A stretch of 64,000 bases of DNA from Moorella sp. Hama-1. Lineage in GTDB: Bacteria > Bacillota > DSM-521 > Neomoorellales > Neomoorellaceae. Location of the stretch: positions 1,980,501-2,044,500 of the forward strand of contig NZ_AP024620.1 of the NCBI RefSeq assembly GCF_023734095.1. The letters run 5' to 3'. The translations under genes and the position numbers were made by a program. Of this stretch, positions 1-10,285 are shown one piece after another; position 1 is the stretch's first letter; every line of letters begins with the position of its first letter. Under the pieces are notes generated by a model. The model was not told the origin of the DNA. It saw nothing but the letters and a program-made list of their open reading frames with translations, and made no database searches.

Positions 1-14
1 AGGATCAGCAACAC

Positions 15-45
15 AGTAGCCCGGCGGCGCCATGGCCGGGCTACT
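15..45. terminator. Inverted repeat, terminator-like
   Basis: A 10-bp arm (AGTAGCCCGG) is followed after 11 bases by its perfect reverse complement (CCGGGCTACT). No clear T-run follows on either strand, so it may be a terminator for the gene to the left or just a stable hairpin. I recognise no gene between this repeat and position 244. Confidence 0.4.
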
Positions 46-244
46 GCTATGGCATAATTGGTGCTTGTTTCAAGTTCTTCCCCCATCAGCTTATCCCCCG
101 CCTTATTTATTTTATTATACCAGCTTCAGGGGGATAACAGCAATAGTTTACAGGTAACCGGGGTCCTGTGGTGATATATCCCTCGCCTCCGCCAAGTTTG
201 CAAGCCACCAAAGGCCAGAGCAGCCCCAAAGACGCTAAAATAGC

Positions 245-1576
245 TTAACTTACAGGTGCCGGGCCGGCAGGTCGGCTCCCCCCGCGCCGGACGATCCGGG
301 GTTGGGGTGGGTAGAGATCCCGGGAGACGATCTCCGGTTCCCCGGCCTGATCGCCCTGGTAGATAACCCGTACCACCCGGGTGCGCCAGCCTGGTTTGCC
401 AGCCTGTTCTACTTCCACCCTCTCCGGGGGCCAGGAAGGTACCCACTCGATTTCCTCCGGCGGCGGCAGTGTTTCCGTTACCTGGCTGGTTACCTCGGCG
501 CGGGGGGCTTCGTCGGCGGCATAAAAGGCCATGGTCAGTTTACCGGTTTCCACAGTGGTTTTTAACCAATACCAGAAGGAAGTATCATTGCGCAGTTTCA
601 GATCGATAAGACCGTAGGCCACGGTGGCATCCCGGCCAGGGGGAACATAGCTGATAGCCAGGCCGTGGGGTTGGCGTTCCACGATGGTCAACCCGGCCAG
701 GAGGGCGGCATTGTAAAGGGTTGAAGATACCTGGCAGACACCGCCCCCGGTACCGGGAACAAAATTGCTCTCCTCGATAACCAGGGCGTCCCGGTAACCT
801 CGTTCTGCCGTCCGCGGCCCGACTACCCGGTTAAAAGAGAATGTCGCCCCTGGGGGCAACCAGAGGCCATCCAGGGCACCTGCGGCCAAGCGGATGTTAT
901 GACTGCGGGCTCCTTCGGCCGGATTGAACAGGGTAGTAAAGGCAGCTACCTGGCGAGTAATCCGGCGGGCGGCCAGGGCCGCCGTAGTCAGGCCGGGCTC
1001 AAGGTGGTTTAAGGGAACATCAAGGGTTTGTCCCGGGGCAGCATTTTCCAGCAGGGTCTGAAAAGCCCCGATATCTAGTTGCCACCCGGTTTCTGCCGGT
1101 ACCAGGTGGGGTCGCCCACCGGTGTCGATCTCCAGCCGGGCGTCCCGGGGTTCCTGGCGCCAGGTACTACCCAGGCGCTGCAGCTCCGCCTGTAGGCGCT
1201 CCTGGTCCAGCCGGGTCACTGGTACCACCCGACGGTTCCGGGGCGCCAGCAGGGCCAGGCGGTCAGTTAGCCTCCCTTGGCGGCCCAGGGTATAAGCCAT
1301 ATCCAAGGTGGCGGCAGGATCAACTTTCAGGCCCAGGGCGCCCGGGGTGGTGCTCAGGAGCTGCCCGCCCAGGCGCAGGGTGATCGGCCGGTTTTCTAGG
1401 TCCCTCGCCAGGTCGGTTACTACTCTTCGGGCCCTTTCCAGCTCCATCCCGCCCACCGGGCGGCCGCCGATGTTTATCCCTGGTAAAATACGGCTTTTAA
1501 AACAAAAACTTGCCAGGGTCAGACCAGCCAGCCCCAGCAAGAAGAACAGCAGAACCCCTAGCTTCCACCTGGCCAT
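245..1576 (-). CDS. VanW family protein with peptidoglycan-binding-type domain
   Basis: Surface-anchored protein of the VanW family (related to YoaR), probably acting at the cell wall; the biochemical role of VanW proteins is not settled. The N-terminus has one membrane segment (about residues 6-26), followed by a repeat region typical of the PG_binding_4 domain. The VanW core lies in the middle, with LPPGATFSFNRVVGPRT and the GGGVCQVSSTLYNAALLAG segment characteristic of the family. A basic, proline-rich tail follows a G5-like beta segment. A TTG lies 18 bases upstream in frame, but I chose the ATG at 1576 because GGGAAGTGAG sits just before it. It follows the terminator after the DUF1292 gene, so it is probably transcribed separately from the alaS operon. 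Confidence 0.88.
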   Translation of the reverse strand: MARWKLGVLLFFLLGLAGLTLASFCFKSRILPGINIGGRPVGGMELERARRVVTDLARDLENRPITLRLGGQLLSTTPGALGLKVDPAATLDMAYTLGRQGRLTDRLALLAPRNRRVVPVTRLDQERLQAELQRLGSTWRQEPRDARLEIDTGGRPHLVPAETGWQLDIGAFQTLLENAAPGQTLDVPLNHLEPGLTTAALAARRITRQVAAFTTLFNPAEGARSHNIRLAAGALDGLWLPPGATFSFNRVVGPRTAERGYRDALVIEESNFVPGTGGGVCQVSSTLYNAALLAGLTIVERQPHGLAISYVPPGRDATVAYGLIDLKLRNDTSFWYWLKTTVETGKLTMAFYAADEAPRAEVTSQVTETLPPPEEIEWVPSWPPERVEVEQAGKPGWRTRVVRVIYQGDQAGEPEIVSRDLYPPQPRIVRRGGSRPAGPAPVS

Positions 1577-1651
1577 GGGCTCACTTCCCGCCAAAACTCT
1601 CTAAATTATAATATGCCCTGGCGAGGTTGGAGATACAAAATAAATATAGGT

Positions 1652-1679
1652 AAAGCCCGCCAGTTCCCCGGCGGGCTTT
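1652..1679 (-). terminator. Terminator after DUF1292 gene
   Basis: Perfect 10-bp stem AAAGCCCGCC/GGCGGGCTTT with an 8-base loop, lying 3 bases after the stop of the DUF1292 gene. The stem ends in A and T runs, so it could work in both directions. It closes the alaS-ireB-ruvX-DUF1292 transcription unit. Confidence 0.75.
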
Positions 1680-1682
1680 TGC

Positions 1683-1955
1683 TTACTCTTCCTCATCGGT
1701 TTCGGCAACGGCGTCTTCCCAGGCCTGGGTGACCCGCTGCCACTCGTCCTCATCCTCGATCTCATAAAGGATCTCGTTCCCGTCTTCGTCCAGGCCAATC
1801 TTCAAAACAATGGCCTCGCCTTCGTTGTCGGCGCCTTCCGCCGGCAAGAGGATGGCATACTCGTCATTCTCGATATTCAGGATGTCGACGACGATAAACT
1901 CGTGTTCCTGGCCTTCATCATCCGTTAGGATAATGGTGTTCTCCTCATCGGCCAT
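1683..1955 (-). CDS. DUF1292 family protein (YrzB-like)
   Basis: Small (90 aa), very acidic protein of the DUF1292 family, widespread in Firmicutes and normally encoded just after ruvX, as here. No biochemical function is established. The sequence has the family pattern: a short N-terminal strand (IILTDDEGQEHEF), a central DEYAILLPAE segment and a glutamate-rich C-terminus. The start has a good ribosome site (AAGGGGTGAGG). It lies 30 bases downstream of ruvX and is the last gene of the alaS operon before the terminator. The family call is firm; the role is unknown. Confidence 0.9.
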   Translation of the reverse strand: MADEENTIILTDDEGQEHEFIVVDILNIENDEYAILLPAEGADNEGEAIVLKIGLDEDGNEILYEIEDEDEWQRVTQAWEDAVAETDEEE

Positions 1956-1985
1956 GACCTCACCCCTTTTTCCAGGATGGGGTTA

Positions 1986-2408
1986 TCATACCTCATTTTG
2001 CCCCAGCCGGTCAAGGTATCCCTGCAAAATGTATGTGGCCGCCACCTGATCAATAACCTGTCGCCGGCGCTTCCGGGAAAGGTCAGCTTCCAACAGGATG
2101 CGGCCGGCGGCTACCGTCGTCAAACGCTCGTCATAAAAGTGCACCGGTAACCCCAGCTCAGATGCTAAAAGCCCGGCAAAGGTACGCACTGCCTCGGCCT
2201 GGGGGCCCAGGCTGCCGTTCATATTCCGGGGCAGGCCTACTACCAGTTCCTCTACGCCGTGGCGCTGTATCAATTCTTTCAGGGCCGCCAGGTCGGCAGC
2301 CTGGTTGCGTCGACGGATGGTAGTCAAGCCCTGGGCTGTCCAGCCCAGGGGGTCGCTCAGGGCCACCCCAATGGTTTTACTGCCTACATCCAGGCCCATG
2401 ATGCGCAT
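1986..2408 (-). CDS. ruvX: RuvX/YqgF Holliday junction resolvase-like protein
   Basis: Member of the YqgF/RuvX RNase H-like nuclease family, proposed to act in Holliday junction resolution or 16S rRNA 5'-end maturation. The 140-aa product has the first acidic motif GLDVGSKTIGVALSD at its N-terminus, VVGLPRNMNGS in the middle and YDERLTT late in the protein, all diagnostic. The frame stays open 150 bases upstream, but the true start is the ATG at 2408. It has AAGGTGA at proper distance and overlaps the stop of the upstream aldo/keto reductase gene by one base (TAATG), indicating translational coupling. The alaS-ireB-ruvX order is typical of Firmicutes. Confidence 0.95.
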   Translation of the reverse strand: MRIMGLDVGSKTIGVALSDPLGWTAQGLTTIRRRNQAADLAALKELIQRHGVEELVVGLPRNMNGSLGPQAEAVRTFAGLLASELGLPVHFYDERLTTVAAGRILLEADLSRKRRRQVIDQVAATYILQGYLDRLGQNEV

Positions 2409-3355
2409 TAAATCACCTTGATACAAAAGTCGCGGCAGACCCCGGCACAATAGCCGCAGAGGATACACCTTTCCGCATCGACCACTGAGCGCCCAGCGAC
2501 GAGCTTTAAAGCCCCCTGGGGACACCTCTGGACACAGCTGCCGCACCCCTGGCACCACTCTTCTATTAGTAACCGCCTTTGCCGGCCCTGCAGCTGGCGC
2601 AGGACTGCCTCCGGGGGTTCCAAACCGCTAAACCAGGCAATATTAGCCTCGACCTCGGCCGGGGACTGCATGCCGACGGCTACGGCGTCGATAACTGGTG
2701 TCGCCAGGACGAAGGTCAGGGCGGTCCGGGCCGCGCCGGCCAGGTGACCGCCCCCCAGGGCCTTCATGGCATAAATCCCTTTACCGTTGCTATGAGCCAG
2801 GGTTATGGCCGCCAGCATATCCTCCCGGCTACCGTCGAGAATCCCCAGCCCAGCCTGGTTATAGAGGGGGTGGATAACATCAATCTCCGGCATGGTGGCG
2901 GCTACCCGCACGGCCTCCACGGCGTGGGAAGAGATCCCCACCGCCCGGACCAGGCCACGCTCCCGGGCCTCCAGGAGGTAGTCCAGGGCCGGCCGGTGCC
3001 CGGCCAGGGTCAGGGCCGTCTCCTGTTCATGAAGCAGAAAGATATCGATTACTTCCCGGTCCGTTTCCCGCCGCGCCTCTTCCAGGCTCCGGGCCATGCC
3101 CTCTGCTGTGTAGTCGTAGGATTTAGTCGCCAGCACCACTTCCCCGGGCCAGCCCTTAAGGGCGGCCCGGATATAGGGATAATTGGCATAGCACTGAGCC
3201 GTGTCAATAAAATTGACGCCCAGTTCTAGAGCCCGGCGGATGAGCCCCGCCCCCGCGGTAACACTGAGGCCCGCCTGGAGCGGGCCTATGGTCAGGGAAC
3301 CGAAACAGAGGCGGGATACCCGGATCCCGCTGGCTCCCAGGGTGGTATAAAGCAA
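2408..3355 (-). CDS. Aldo/keto reductase fused to a 2[4Fe-4S] ferredoxin domain
   Basis: Oxidoreductase of 315 aa. Residues 1-260 form an aldo/keto reductase barrel: LGASGIRVSRLCFGSL at the start, LGVNFIDTAQCYANYP around the active-site Asp/Tyr, and HPLYNQAG. The C-terminal 50 residues carry two clusters of cysteines (CQGCGSCVQRCP and CILCGYCAGVC) typical of a bacterial ferredoxin with two 4Fe-4S clusters. Such fusions are common in anaerobes; the substrate is unknown. The start is a TTG with AGGAAGG just upstream, and the gene begins right after the stop of the preceding small gene. It sits inside the alaS operon between ireB and ruvX. Confidence 0.92.
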   Translation of the reverse strand: MLYTTLGASGIRVSRLCFGSLTIGPLQAGLSVTAGAGLIRRALELGVNFIDTAQCYANYPYIRAALKGWPGEVVLATKSYDYTAEGMARSLEEARRETDREVIDIFLLHEQETALTLAGHRPALDYLLEARERGLVRAVGISSHAVEAVRVAATMPEIDVIHPLYNQAGLGILDGSREDMLAAITLAHSNGKGIYAMKALGGGHLAGAARTALTFVLATPVIDAVAVGMQSPAEVEANIAWFSGLEPPEAVLRQLQGRQRRLLIEEWCQGCGSCVQRCPQGALKLVAGRSVVDAERCILCGYCAGVCRDFCIKVI

Positions 3356-3661
3356 TTAACCTTCCTGCTTTCTAACCTCGGCCAGCTTTTTCTCCCAGTA
3401 GGCCAGCTTCTCCTCGGTCCGGTTCAGGATCCGCTGGTCCTGATCGGTAAAGAACCCTCCCTCAGCCCGGGCCCGGGCCTCCTCCAGGTGGGAACGCATG
3501 GCTGCCAGGCTGCGCTGGTAGAGTTCCAGGGCATAACCGGCCCTTTCCCGTTCATGCCCCCAGCCCCCCTGCCAGTCTCTGATGGCGGCCTTGAGAAGGT
3601 CAAAGAACTTATCGCCTTCCGTGTAGAGGTTAACCGTCAGGTCCACATCCGATAGGGCCAT
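3356..3661 (-). CDS. Hypothetical protein, 101 aa, helical
   Basis: I do not recognise a family. The product is charged and predicted mostly alpha-helical, with long amphipathic stretches (residues 40-100) that could form a coiled coil. There are no membrane segments or cysteines. The ATG has a strong site (AAGGAGG), and the gene sits between ireB and the aldo/keto reductase with intergenic gaps of 17 and 0 bases, so it is certainly co-transcribed. A role in the operon cannot be inferred from the sequence. Confidence 0.75.
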   Translation of the reverse strand: MALSDVDLTVNLYTEGDKFFDLLKAAIRDWQGGWGHERERAGYALELYQRSLAAMRSHLEEARARAEGGFFTDQDQRILNRTEEKLAYWEKKLAEVRKQEG

Positions 3662-3678
3662 GGGTACCGGCCTCCTTT

Positions 3679-3930
3679 TTAAGTTAAATAGCTTTTGAGT
3701 AACTCCGCCAGAATCTCGTCGCGTTCCACCCGGCGAATCAGGTTACGAGCTCCCTTATAGCTGGTGATATACGCCGGGTCCCCGGATAGAAGATACCCTA
3801 TTAGCTGGTTAATGGGTTCGTATCCCTTCTCTTGTAAGGCCGCCTGGACATCGGCGAGGACGTCCCGCACCCTGACCTTCTCCTCTTTCTCTACCTTGAA
3901 CATCATGGTTTCCTGCATGTCCCCTGGCAT
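3679..3930 (-). CDS. ireB: IreB family regulatory phosphoprotein (UPF0297, YrzL)
   Basis: Small protein of the IreB/UPF0297 family. In Enterococcus faecalis IreB is a substrate of the IreK kinase and modulates cephalosporin resistance. The diagnostic central segment is present: [20 protein letters not shown], followed by [16 protein letters not shown] and [14 protein letters not shown]. An upstream in-frame ATG at 3975 would lie inside the end of alaS. The ATG at 3930 is chosen because AAGGAGGT precedes it by 6 bases, giving 83 aa, the usual family length. Its position directly after alaS is conserved in Firmicutes. Confidence 0.93.
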   Translation of the reverse strand: MPGDMQETMMFKVEKEEKVRVRDVLADVQAALQEKGYEPINQLIGYLLSGDPAYITSYKGARNLIRRVERDEILAELLKSYLT

Positions 3931-3952
3931 CTTCCTACCTCCTTGCGGCATT

Positions 3953-6604
<2,652 letters not shown>

Positions 6605-6623
6605 TCAACTCCTCGTCAAAACT

Positions 6624-6660
6624 AAACCTCGCCCCCGCCTCGGGGCGGTGAACGAGGTTT
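6624..6660 (-). promoter_or_regulatory. Hairpin in the alaS leader
   Basis: Within the short 5' leader of alaS, an 8-bp perfect outer stem (AAACCTCG/CGAGGTTT) encloses a second GC stem (CCGCC/GGCGG). It is followed by only a weak T-run on the minus strand. There is no T-box sequence, so if it regulates it is a different mechanism, for example attenuation or simple mRNA stabilisation. Confidence 0.45.
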
Positions 6661-6680
6661 CTCCCGCTGAATTTTTCTAC

Positions 6681-6709
6681 ATTATACCTGAAGCGGTGAA
6701 GCTTGTCAA
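6681..6709 (-). promoter_or_regulatory. Sigma-A promoter for the alaS operon
   Basis: On the minus strand TTGACA (6704-6709), a 17-bp spacer and TATAAT (6681-6686): a perfect match to the vegetative consensus. It overlaps the last codons of the upstream methyltransferase gene, which shows the alaS operon has its own start independent of that gene. Confidence 0.9.
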
Positions 6710-7584
6710 TGAAGGTTCACGCTCCAGGAAAGGTAAGCTACCGTCATTTCCCGGCGGGAGGGGTAACGGCCGTTGACGGTATTGGCCTGTACATGATTGA
6801 TGATGGCCCGGCGTACGGCCGGGGTCAATTCCAGGTGGGGATAAAAGAAGATCTCCATCTCTTCGATGGCCTGGTCCGGTTCCAGTTCCCTGGTACTCAC
6901 CTTATGCTCCAGTTCCAGGGAGGGGTTGTAGCCCCAGGCGTAAAGGAGATGGAAGATGTAAAGGACGTCGGCCGGTATGGGAGGCATTTCCCCGCCAATC
7001 AACTCATGCCAGAGTTCCCGGCGGCCACTAATCGCCTGGCGCACATGGCCGGCCAGAAAGCAGGCCCCTCGAGAAGCCGCCATCATCTTCTGCAGGGTAG
7101 CCGCATCCTTGATCCCCGGGCTCATCAGGGCCAGGACCAGGTCAAAGGCTTCCCGCCAGCCCTGTTTCTCCAGGTCCACCTCCTCCCAGGCCATCTGGAT
7201 CGGTTCCACATTATTGATTCCTTCGGCGGCCGCTTTTTCCTTCAAGATGGCCAGCATCTCCGCCGCCGGGTCCAGGGCCACCACCCGCCGCGCCCGGCGG
7301 GCCAGGGGCAGGGCGTAATTGCCGGTACCGCAGCCGATATCCAGGACCTCCAAATCCTTTTCCAGGCCGCCATGGTGGCCCAGCCAGTGAAGGATCCCGG
7401 CCACACGCTGTTTGCCCTCCTCGCTGCCGGTCTGGCGGGCAAAGTGCCCGGCACGCCGGTTCCAGTAGGCGATGCCGTCCCGCTCCGGCCGGCGCCTACC
7501 ATAAAGGGAGTTACGGTGCTCCTCCCGCCAGGCCTCCTCCCAAAAATCGGCCCGTTCAAACAAGGGTAATTCCATGTTTTCCAT
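6706..7584 (-). CDS. Class I SAM-dependent methyltransferase
   Basis: Predicted S-adenosylmethionine-dependent methyltransferase, 292 aa, target unknown. The Rossmann SAM-binding motif I is clear near residue 80 (VLDIGCGTGNYALPLA), followed by an acidic motif II (VVALDPAAEMLAILK). The C-terminal half is unlike well-known small families and may set substrate specificity. The ATG at 7584 has GAGGTGA upstream. The gene is a single cistron between the divergent DUF1638 gene and the alaS promoter. It is part of an accessory block that separates alaS from the Fe-S operon, with which it is usually contiguous in relatives. Confidence 0.85.
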   Translation of the reverse strand: MENMELPLFERADFWEEAWREEHRNSLYGRRRPERDGIAYWNRRAGHFARQTGSEEGKQRVAGILHWLGHHGGLEKDLEVLDIGCGTGNYALPLARRARRVVALDPAAEMLAILKEKAAAEGINNVEPIQMAWEEVDLEKQGWREAFDLVLALMSPGIKDAATLQKMMAASRGACFLAGHVRQAISGRRELWHELIGGEMPPIPADVLYIFHLLYAWGYNPSLELEHKVSTRELEPDQAIEEMEIFFYPHLELTPAVRRAIINHVQANTVNGRYPSRREMTVAYLSWSVNLH

Positions 7585-7758
7585 AAAAACATCACCTCAG
7601 CCTCTATTTTACCCTTTTAGCAGCATTTTGCTAGAGAGAAGTTGGTTAACCTGCCGGTTCCGTAGGTATCTGGCCTCACCCTTTTCCATCCGGCCGGCAT
7701 AGTTCACTCCAGTTCAATTGGGATCGGGTAAATTATTTTACATACTCCGGTGTTTGGC

Positions 7759-7769
7759 TGCTATATAAT
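7759..7769 (+). promoter_or_regulatory. Possible extended -10 promoter for DUF1638 gene
   Basis: TGCTATATAAT lies 41 bases before the DUF1638 start. It offers a TATAAT box or a TG-extended TATATA box. No good -35 hexamer sits at 17 bp. The rest of the 7585-7758 gap shows nothing I recognise. Confidence 0.4.
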
Positions 7770-7809
7770 CAAGCTATCCTAAAGAATTAAAGCTTGAGGA
7801 GGCACAACA

Positions 7810-8382
7810 ATGGCAGACCTTAAATTTATCTGTTGCAGCGTTCTGGCCGGAGAAATCAAGAAGGTTTTAAACGACCTGCATTTAAAAGCCGATCTTTCCT
7901 GTTTAACTCCCGGACTCCATGTCGACAACAGGAAGTTAGAGCAGAAGCTCGTGCCCGTTCTTGAAGATTGCTGCAGCAAAAATCCTGTTCTAATTTATGG
8001 CAGCCAATGTCACCCTGAGATGAAAACCTGGCAGCGGAAATACAATTTCCGCCAGCCAGAGGAACCCGACTGTATCGGCATTTTACTTGGCCAGGAACGA
8101 AGAGAACAGTTCAGCCAGGAAGCCAGGACTTTTTACCTGACCCCGGGTTGGTTGCAGCACTGGAAAGAAATTTTCGAGGAAAACCTGGGATGGGATAAAA
8201 CCGAAGCGCATCTCAATTTTGGCAGGTATGAAAGAATTTTATTCCTGGATAGCAGTATAAGTACAGTCGACGAGGAAAAATTACTTGAGTTTTTTGATTA
8301 CACGGGCGTACCAATTGAAATTCGCCCGGTGGATTTAAGCCACATCACCAGTTCAATTAAGAAGCTGATCCAGCAACCATAA
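7810..8382 (+). CDS. DUF1638 domain-containing protein
   Basis: Member of the DUF1638 family (190 aa), cytoplasmic proteins of unknown biochemistry often encoded near corrinoid or methylamine/methanol methyltransferase genes in anaerobes and archaea. Family features visible are an N-terminal ICCSVLAGEI strand, the VLIYGSQCHPEM segment around residue 60, and the FYLTPGWLQHWKEIF motif. Conserved cysteines and histidines (Cys8-Cys9, Cys54-Cys55, CHP) suggest metal or cofactor binding. The ribosome site is GAGGAGG. It is one of the few plus-strand genes and stands alone, ended by a strong terminator. No corrinoid methyltransferase gene is next to it in this window. Confidence 0.87.
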   Translation: MADLKFICCSVLAGEIKKVLNDLHLKADLSCLTPGLHVDNRKLEQKLVPVLEDCCSKNPVLIYGSQCHPEMKTWQRKYNFRQPEEPDCIGILLGQERREQFSQEARTFYLTPGWLQHWKEIFEENLGWDKTEAHLNFGRYERILFLDSSISTVDEEKLLEFFDYTGVPIEIRPVDLSHITSSIKKLIQQP

Positions 8383-8423
8383 TCATTCGAGTTCACGCCA
8401 ATACCTGTAATTAATCAAGTAAT

Positions 8424-8472
8424 AAAAAGAGGGATAGACCCGGCGGCGGAATATCGCAGGGTCTATCCTTTT
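8424..8472. terminator. Bidirectional terminator between DUF1638 and DsrE genes
   Basis: Long stem AAAAAGA-GGGATAGACCC paired with GGGTCTATCC-TTTTTC. A and T runs on both sides make it usable for the plus-strand DUF1638 gene and for the minus-strand DsrE gene that ends at 8501. Confidence 0.88.
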
Positions 8473-8500
8473 TCCTGGTACAGGGAACTTAACTTACAGG

Positions 8501-8854
8501 TTAAATTGCAATAACCTTATAATCGTCCTGCAAGTAATGGGTGAAGGGTTCTCCCATGTATTTTACTTCTAAACCAAGGCTGGCCAGGGACGCGGAAACA
8601 CCGTAGCTATCAGCGCAGGCTTTGCAGGCCATCACCTTTACGCCTGCTTCCTGGAGCTTTTTCAGGTAATCCTGCAAATCAGCGTCGTTAACCAGGAGTC
8701 TGGCGGAAGGGCCCCAGACGATCAAAGTGACATCCTGCCACCACTCCCTGACTCTGGCATTAAGGGTATACATAAATACCATTTTCTCGGCGACTTCTCT
8801 GTCCCCGCTTGTCCAGAGGACAACTAGCTTGCCGGCTGCGTTACCTGCGGTCAT
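8501..8854 (-). CDS. DsrE family protein
   Basis: Small DsrE/DsrF-like protein (117 aa). Family members handle sulfur or act as sulfur-relay partners. The N-terminal strand LVVLWTSGDREVAEKMVFMYT and the later segment VTLIVWGPSARLL fit the fold. A CKAC pair (around residues 76-79, in VMACKACADSYGV) is the likely reactive cysteine site. It overlaps the upstream gene by 4 bases (ATGA) and is therefore translationally coupled to the flavin-type split-barrel protein. The function of the pair is not known; a redox or sulfur role is an inference. Confidence 0.85.
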   Translation of the reverse strand: MTAGNAAGKLVVLWTSGDREVAEKMVFMYTLNARVREWWQDVTLIVWGPSARLLVNDADLQDYLKKLQEAGVKVMACKACADSYGVSASLASLGLEVKYMGEPFTHYLQDDYKVIAI

Positions 8855-9177
8855 AGTAAGACGTCAACGCTTTCCACGGTCAGGAGTACCTCATCACCCT
8901 CGGCCCGCGCTTTACCGCTTAAACGGTACCCCTTTTTACCGGCAACAACGGCCACCTGCATGACCCCGGTTGCAGCCAGATTCTGGCGGGTTTTTTCCAT
9001 TTTATAAACCCCGAAAACCAGGGTGTCGTCTCCCCGCACCTCCTTAACTTTGCCTACGACTATGAGGTGGGGTTGACCGTTGGCGGACAGAGTAGTGATA
9101 GGTATAAAAGCCGACTGGGCAATCACCTCTTTAATTTCCGGCGTCAAGGTTCCCGCTGCGCAACTACTACAACTCAT
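8851..9177 (-). CDS. Pyridoxamine 5'-phosphate oxidase-like split-barrel protein
   Basis: Protein of 108 aa with the FMN-binding split beta-barrel pattern of the pyridoxamine phosphate oxidase-related family: FIPITTLSANGQPHLIVVGKV near residue 25, then GVYKMEKTRQNLAATG. The N-terminus MSCSSCAAG carries two extra cysteines. Too small for true PdxH; probably a flavin-binding redox protein. GGAGGAGG precedes the start. It is the first gene of a two-gene unit with the DsrE-like protein, and the Crp/Fnr regulator gene ends 110 bases upstream, which hints at control by that regulator. I saw no clear operator in between, although a TATAAT box lies in the gap. Confidence 0.8.
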   Translation of the reverse strand: MSCSSCAAGTLTPEIKEVIAQSAFIPITTLSANGQPHLIVVGKVKEVRGDDTLVFGVYKMEKTRQNLAATGVMQVAVVAGKKGYRLSGKARAEGDEVLLTVESVDVLL

Positions 9178-9287
9178 TTTAAAAAACCTCCTCCTGGTGA
9201 TTTGTCATTATACTATCACCCCCGTGTAAAGAGATCTGTCAATTTTTTAACATGGCCACCGGGCGATTGCATATTCATGGATAACTG

Positions 9288-9971
9288 CTAAGCAAAGAAC
9301 CTGTCAATACAGGGATCGCTTTTTAATACATAGTGTTTACCCTGGCGATCGATAACGCCTGCTTCTGTTAATTGTTGCAGTACCTGAACTGTCATCACCC
9401 GGGAAGCGCCCACCATGTCGGCCAGCTCCTGCTGGGTTATTTCCAGTTCGATGAGCGTTCCGTCGGGAACCTTCCGCCCGTAATCGGCCGCCAGGCGTAT
9501 TAATAAACGTAGCAGTTTTTCCTTGGTAGAGGTGCCTGAGGTTTCGGCGACGTGCTCTAAGGTTTTATAAAGCTTTTGACCCAAATAACTGATAATTTTT
9601 ACGGCCAGACCCGGGTTTTTCTGAATCAGGGTTTCAAATTGATGCCTGTTGAAACAGCATAATCCTGTTTCTTCCAGGGCTATAGCGCTAAAGAGGTACT
9701 CCTGGTCATGGAATAGGGCTGTTTCGCCCAGTACTTCGCCTGGGCCAATAATATCCAGGATTATCTCTTTCCCCCCGTCGGTAACCCGCACCAGCTTTAG
9801 CTTGCCTGTTTTCACCAGAAATAAGGTACCGGCATTGTCTCCCTGGTGAAATAAAAAAGTGTTCTTAGCCAGCCGTTTTTTCGTGGCACTCAAACATACG
9901 CTGGTAAATTCGGTCCTGTCCAATCCTTGAAATAGCGGTAGCTCCTGTAAACAAAGAATACAACGTTTCAC
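9288..9971 (-). CDS. Crp/Fnr family transcriptional regulator
   Basis: Transcription regulator of 227 aa. An N-terminal cyclic-nucleotide-binding-type barrel (LFHQGDNAGTLFLVKTGKLK, then GPGEVLGETALF) is followed by a dimerisation helix and a C-terminal winged helix-turn-helix (ITQQELADMVGASRVMT). The effector is unknown. The N-terminus has a CILC pair, and Cys27 and others are present, but the spacing does not match the four-cysteine Fe-S site of FNR. GTG start with GGGAGAGG upstream. It precedes the split-barrel/DsrE pair in the same direction, so these may be its targets or co-regulated genes. Confidence 0.9.
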   Translation of the reverse strand: MKRCILCLQELPLFQGLDRTEFTSVCLSATKKRLAKNTFLFHQGDNAGTLFLVKTGKLKLVRVTDGGKEIILDIIGPGEVLGETALFHDQEYLFSAIALEETGLCCFNRHQFETLIQKNPGLAVKIISYLGQKLYKTLEHVAETSGTSTKEKLLRLLIRLAADYGRKVPDGTLIELEITQQELADMVGASRVMTVQVLQQLTEAGVIDRQGKHYVLKSDPCIDRFFA

Positions 9972-10036
9972 TGCTTACCTCTCCCTTTTGAATCTTGATC
10001 TTCCGGGAAAAAGCAGTTGCCACCCTGACATACCAG

Positions 10037-10049
10037 TAGAATTATTCTA
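10037..10049. promoter_or_regulatory. Palindrome upstream of the Crp/Fnr gene
   Basis: Perfect 13-bp palindrome TAGAATTATTCTA, 66 bases before the GTG start of the Crp/Fnr gene, in an AT-rich stretch. It could be an operator for self-regulation. The arms do not match the E. coli CRP or FNR sites, so this is only a candidate. Confidence 0.3.
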
Positions 10050-10242
10050 ACATAATAATAAACTCGCCAGAAGCATGCTGGGTGTAAAAGAATCCCTACT
10101 TTCGCCTTAAAATAAACCTCTATTAAAAAAACGGCAACATAGTGCCGGTGAATGTACTCACCGGTGTACCACTCCCAAGGGCAAAAACAGGTTGTCGCCG
10201 GGCGGGACGGTCTATAAGGGGCGGGCTAAAATACGCAGGGTT

Positions 10243-10274
10243 AAAAAACTCAGGCCCCTCGCAATTGAGGGGCC
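10243..10274 (-). terminator. Terminator after the YgeY-type hydrolase gene
   Basis: On the minus strand an 8-bp stem GGCCCCTC/GAGGGGCC with a 6-base loop is followed by TGAG and then six Ts, starting 11 bases after the stop of the hydrolase gene. A typical intrinsic terminator. Confidence 0.88.
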
Positions 10275-10285
10275 ATGCTTTTGGT

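Noticed and set aside
126-446. Minus-strand open frame of 106 codons at the left end
   Set aside because: Overlaps the end of the VanW gene in another frame, with arginine/proline-rich antisense-type composition and no family pattern.
9178-9287. FNR box between the Crp/Fnr gene and the split-barrel gene
   Set aside because: There is TTGACA and a TATAAT, but they are 24 bp apart and no TTGAT-N4-ATCAA palindrome is present.
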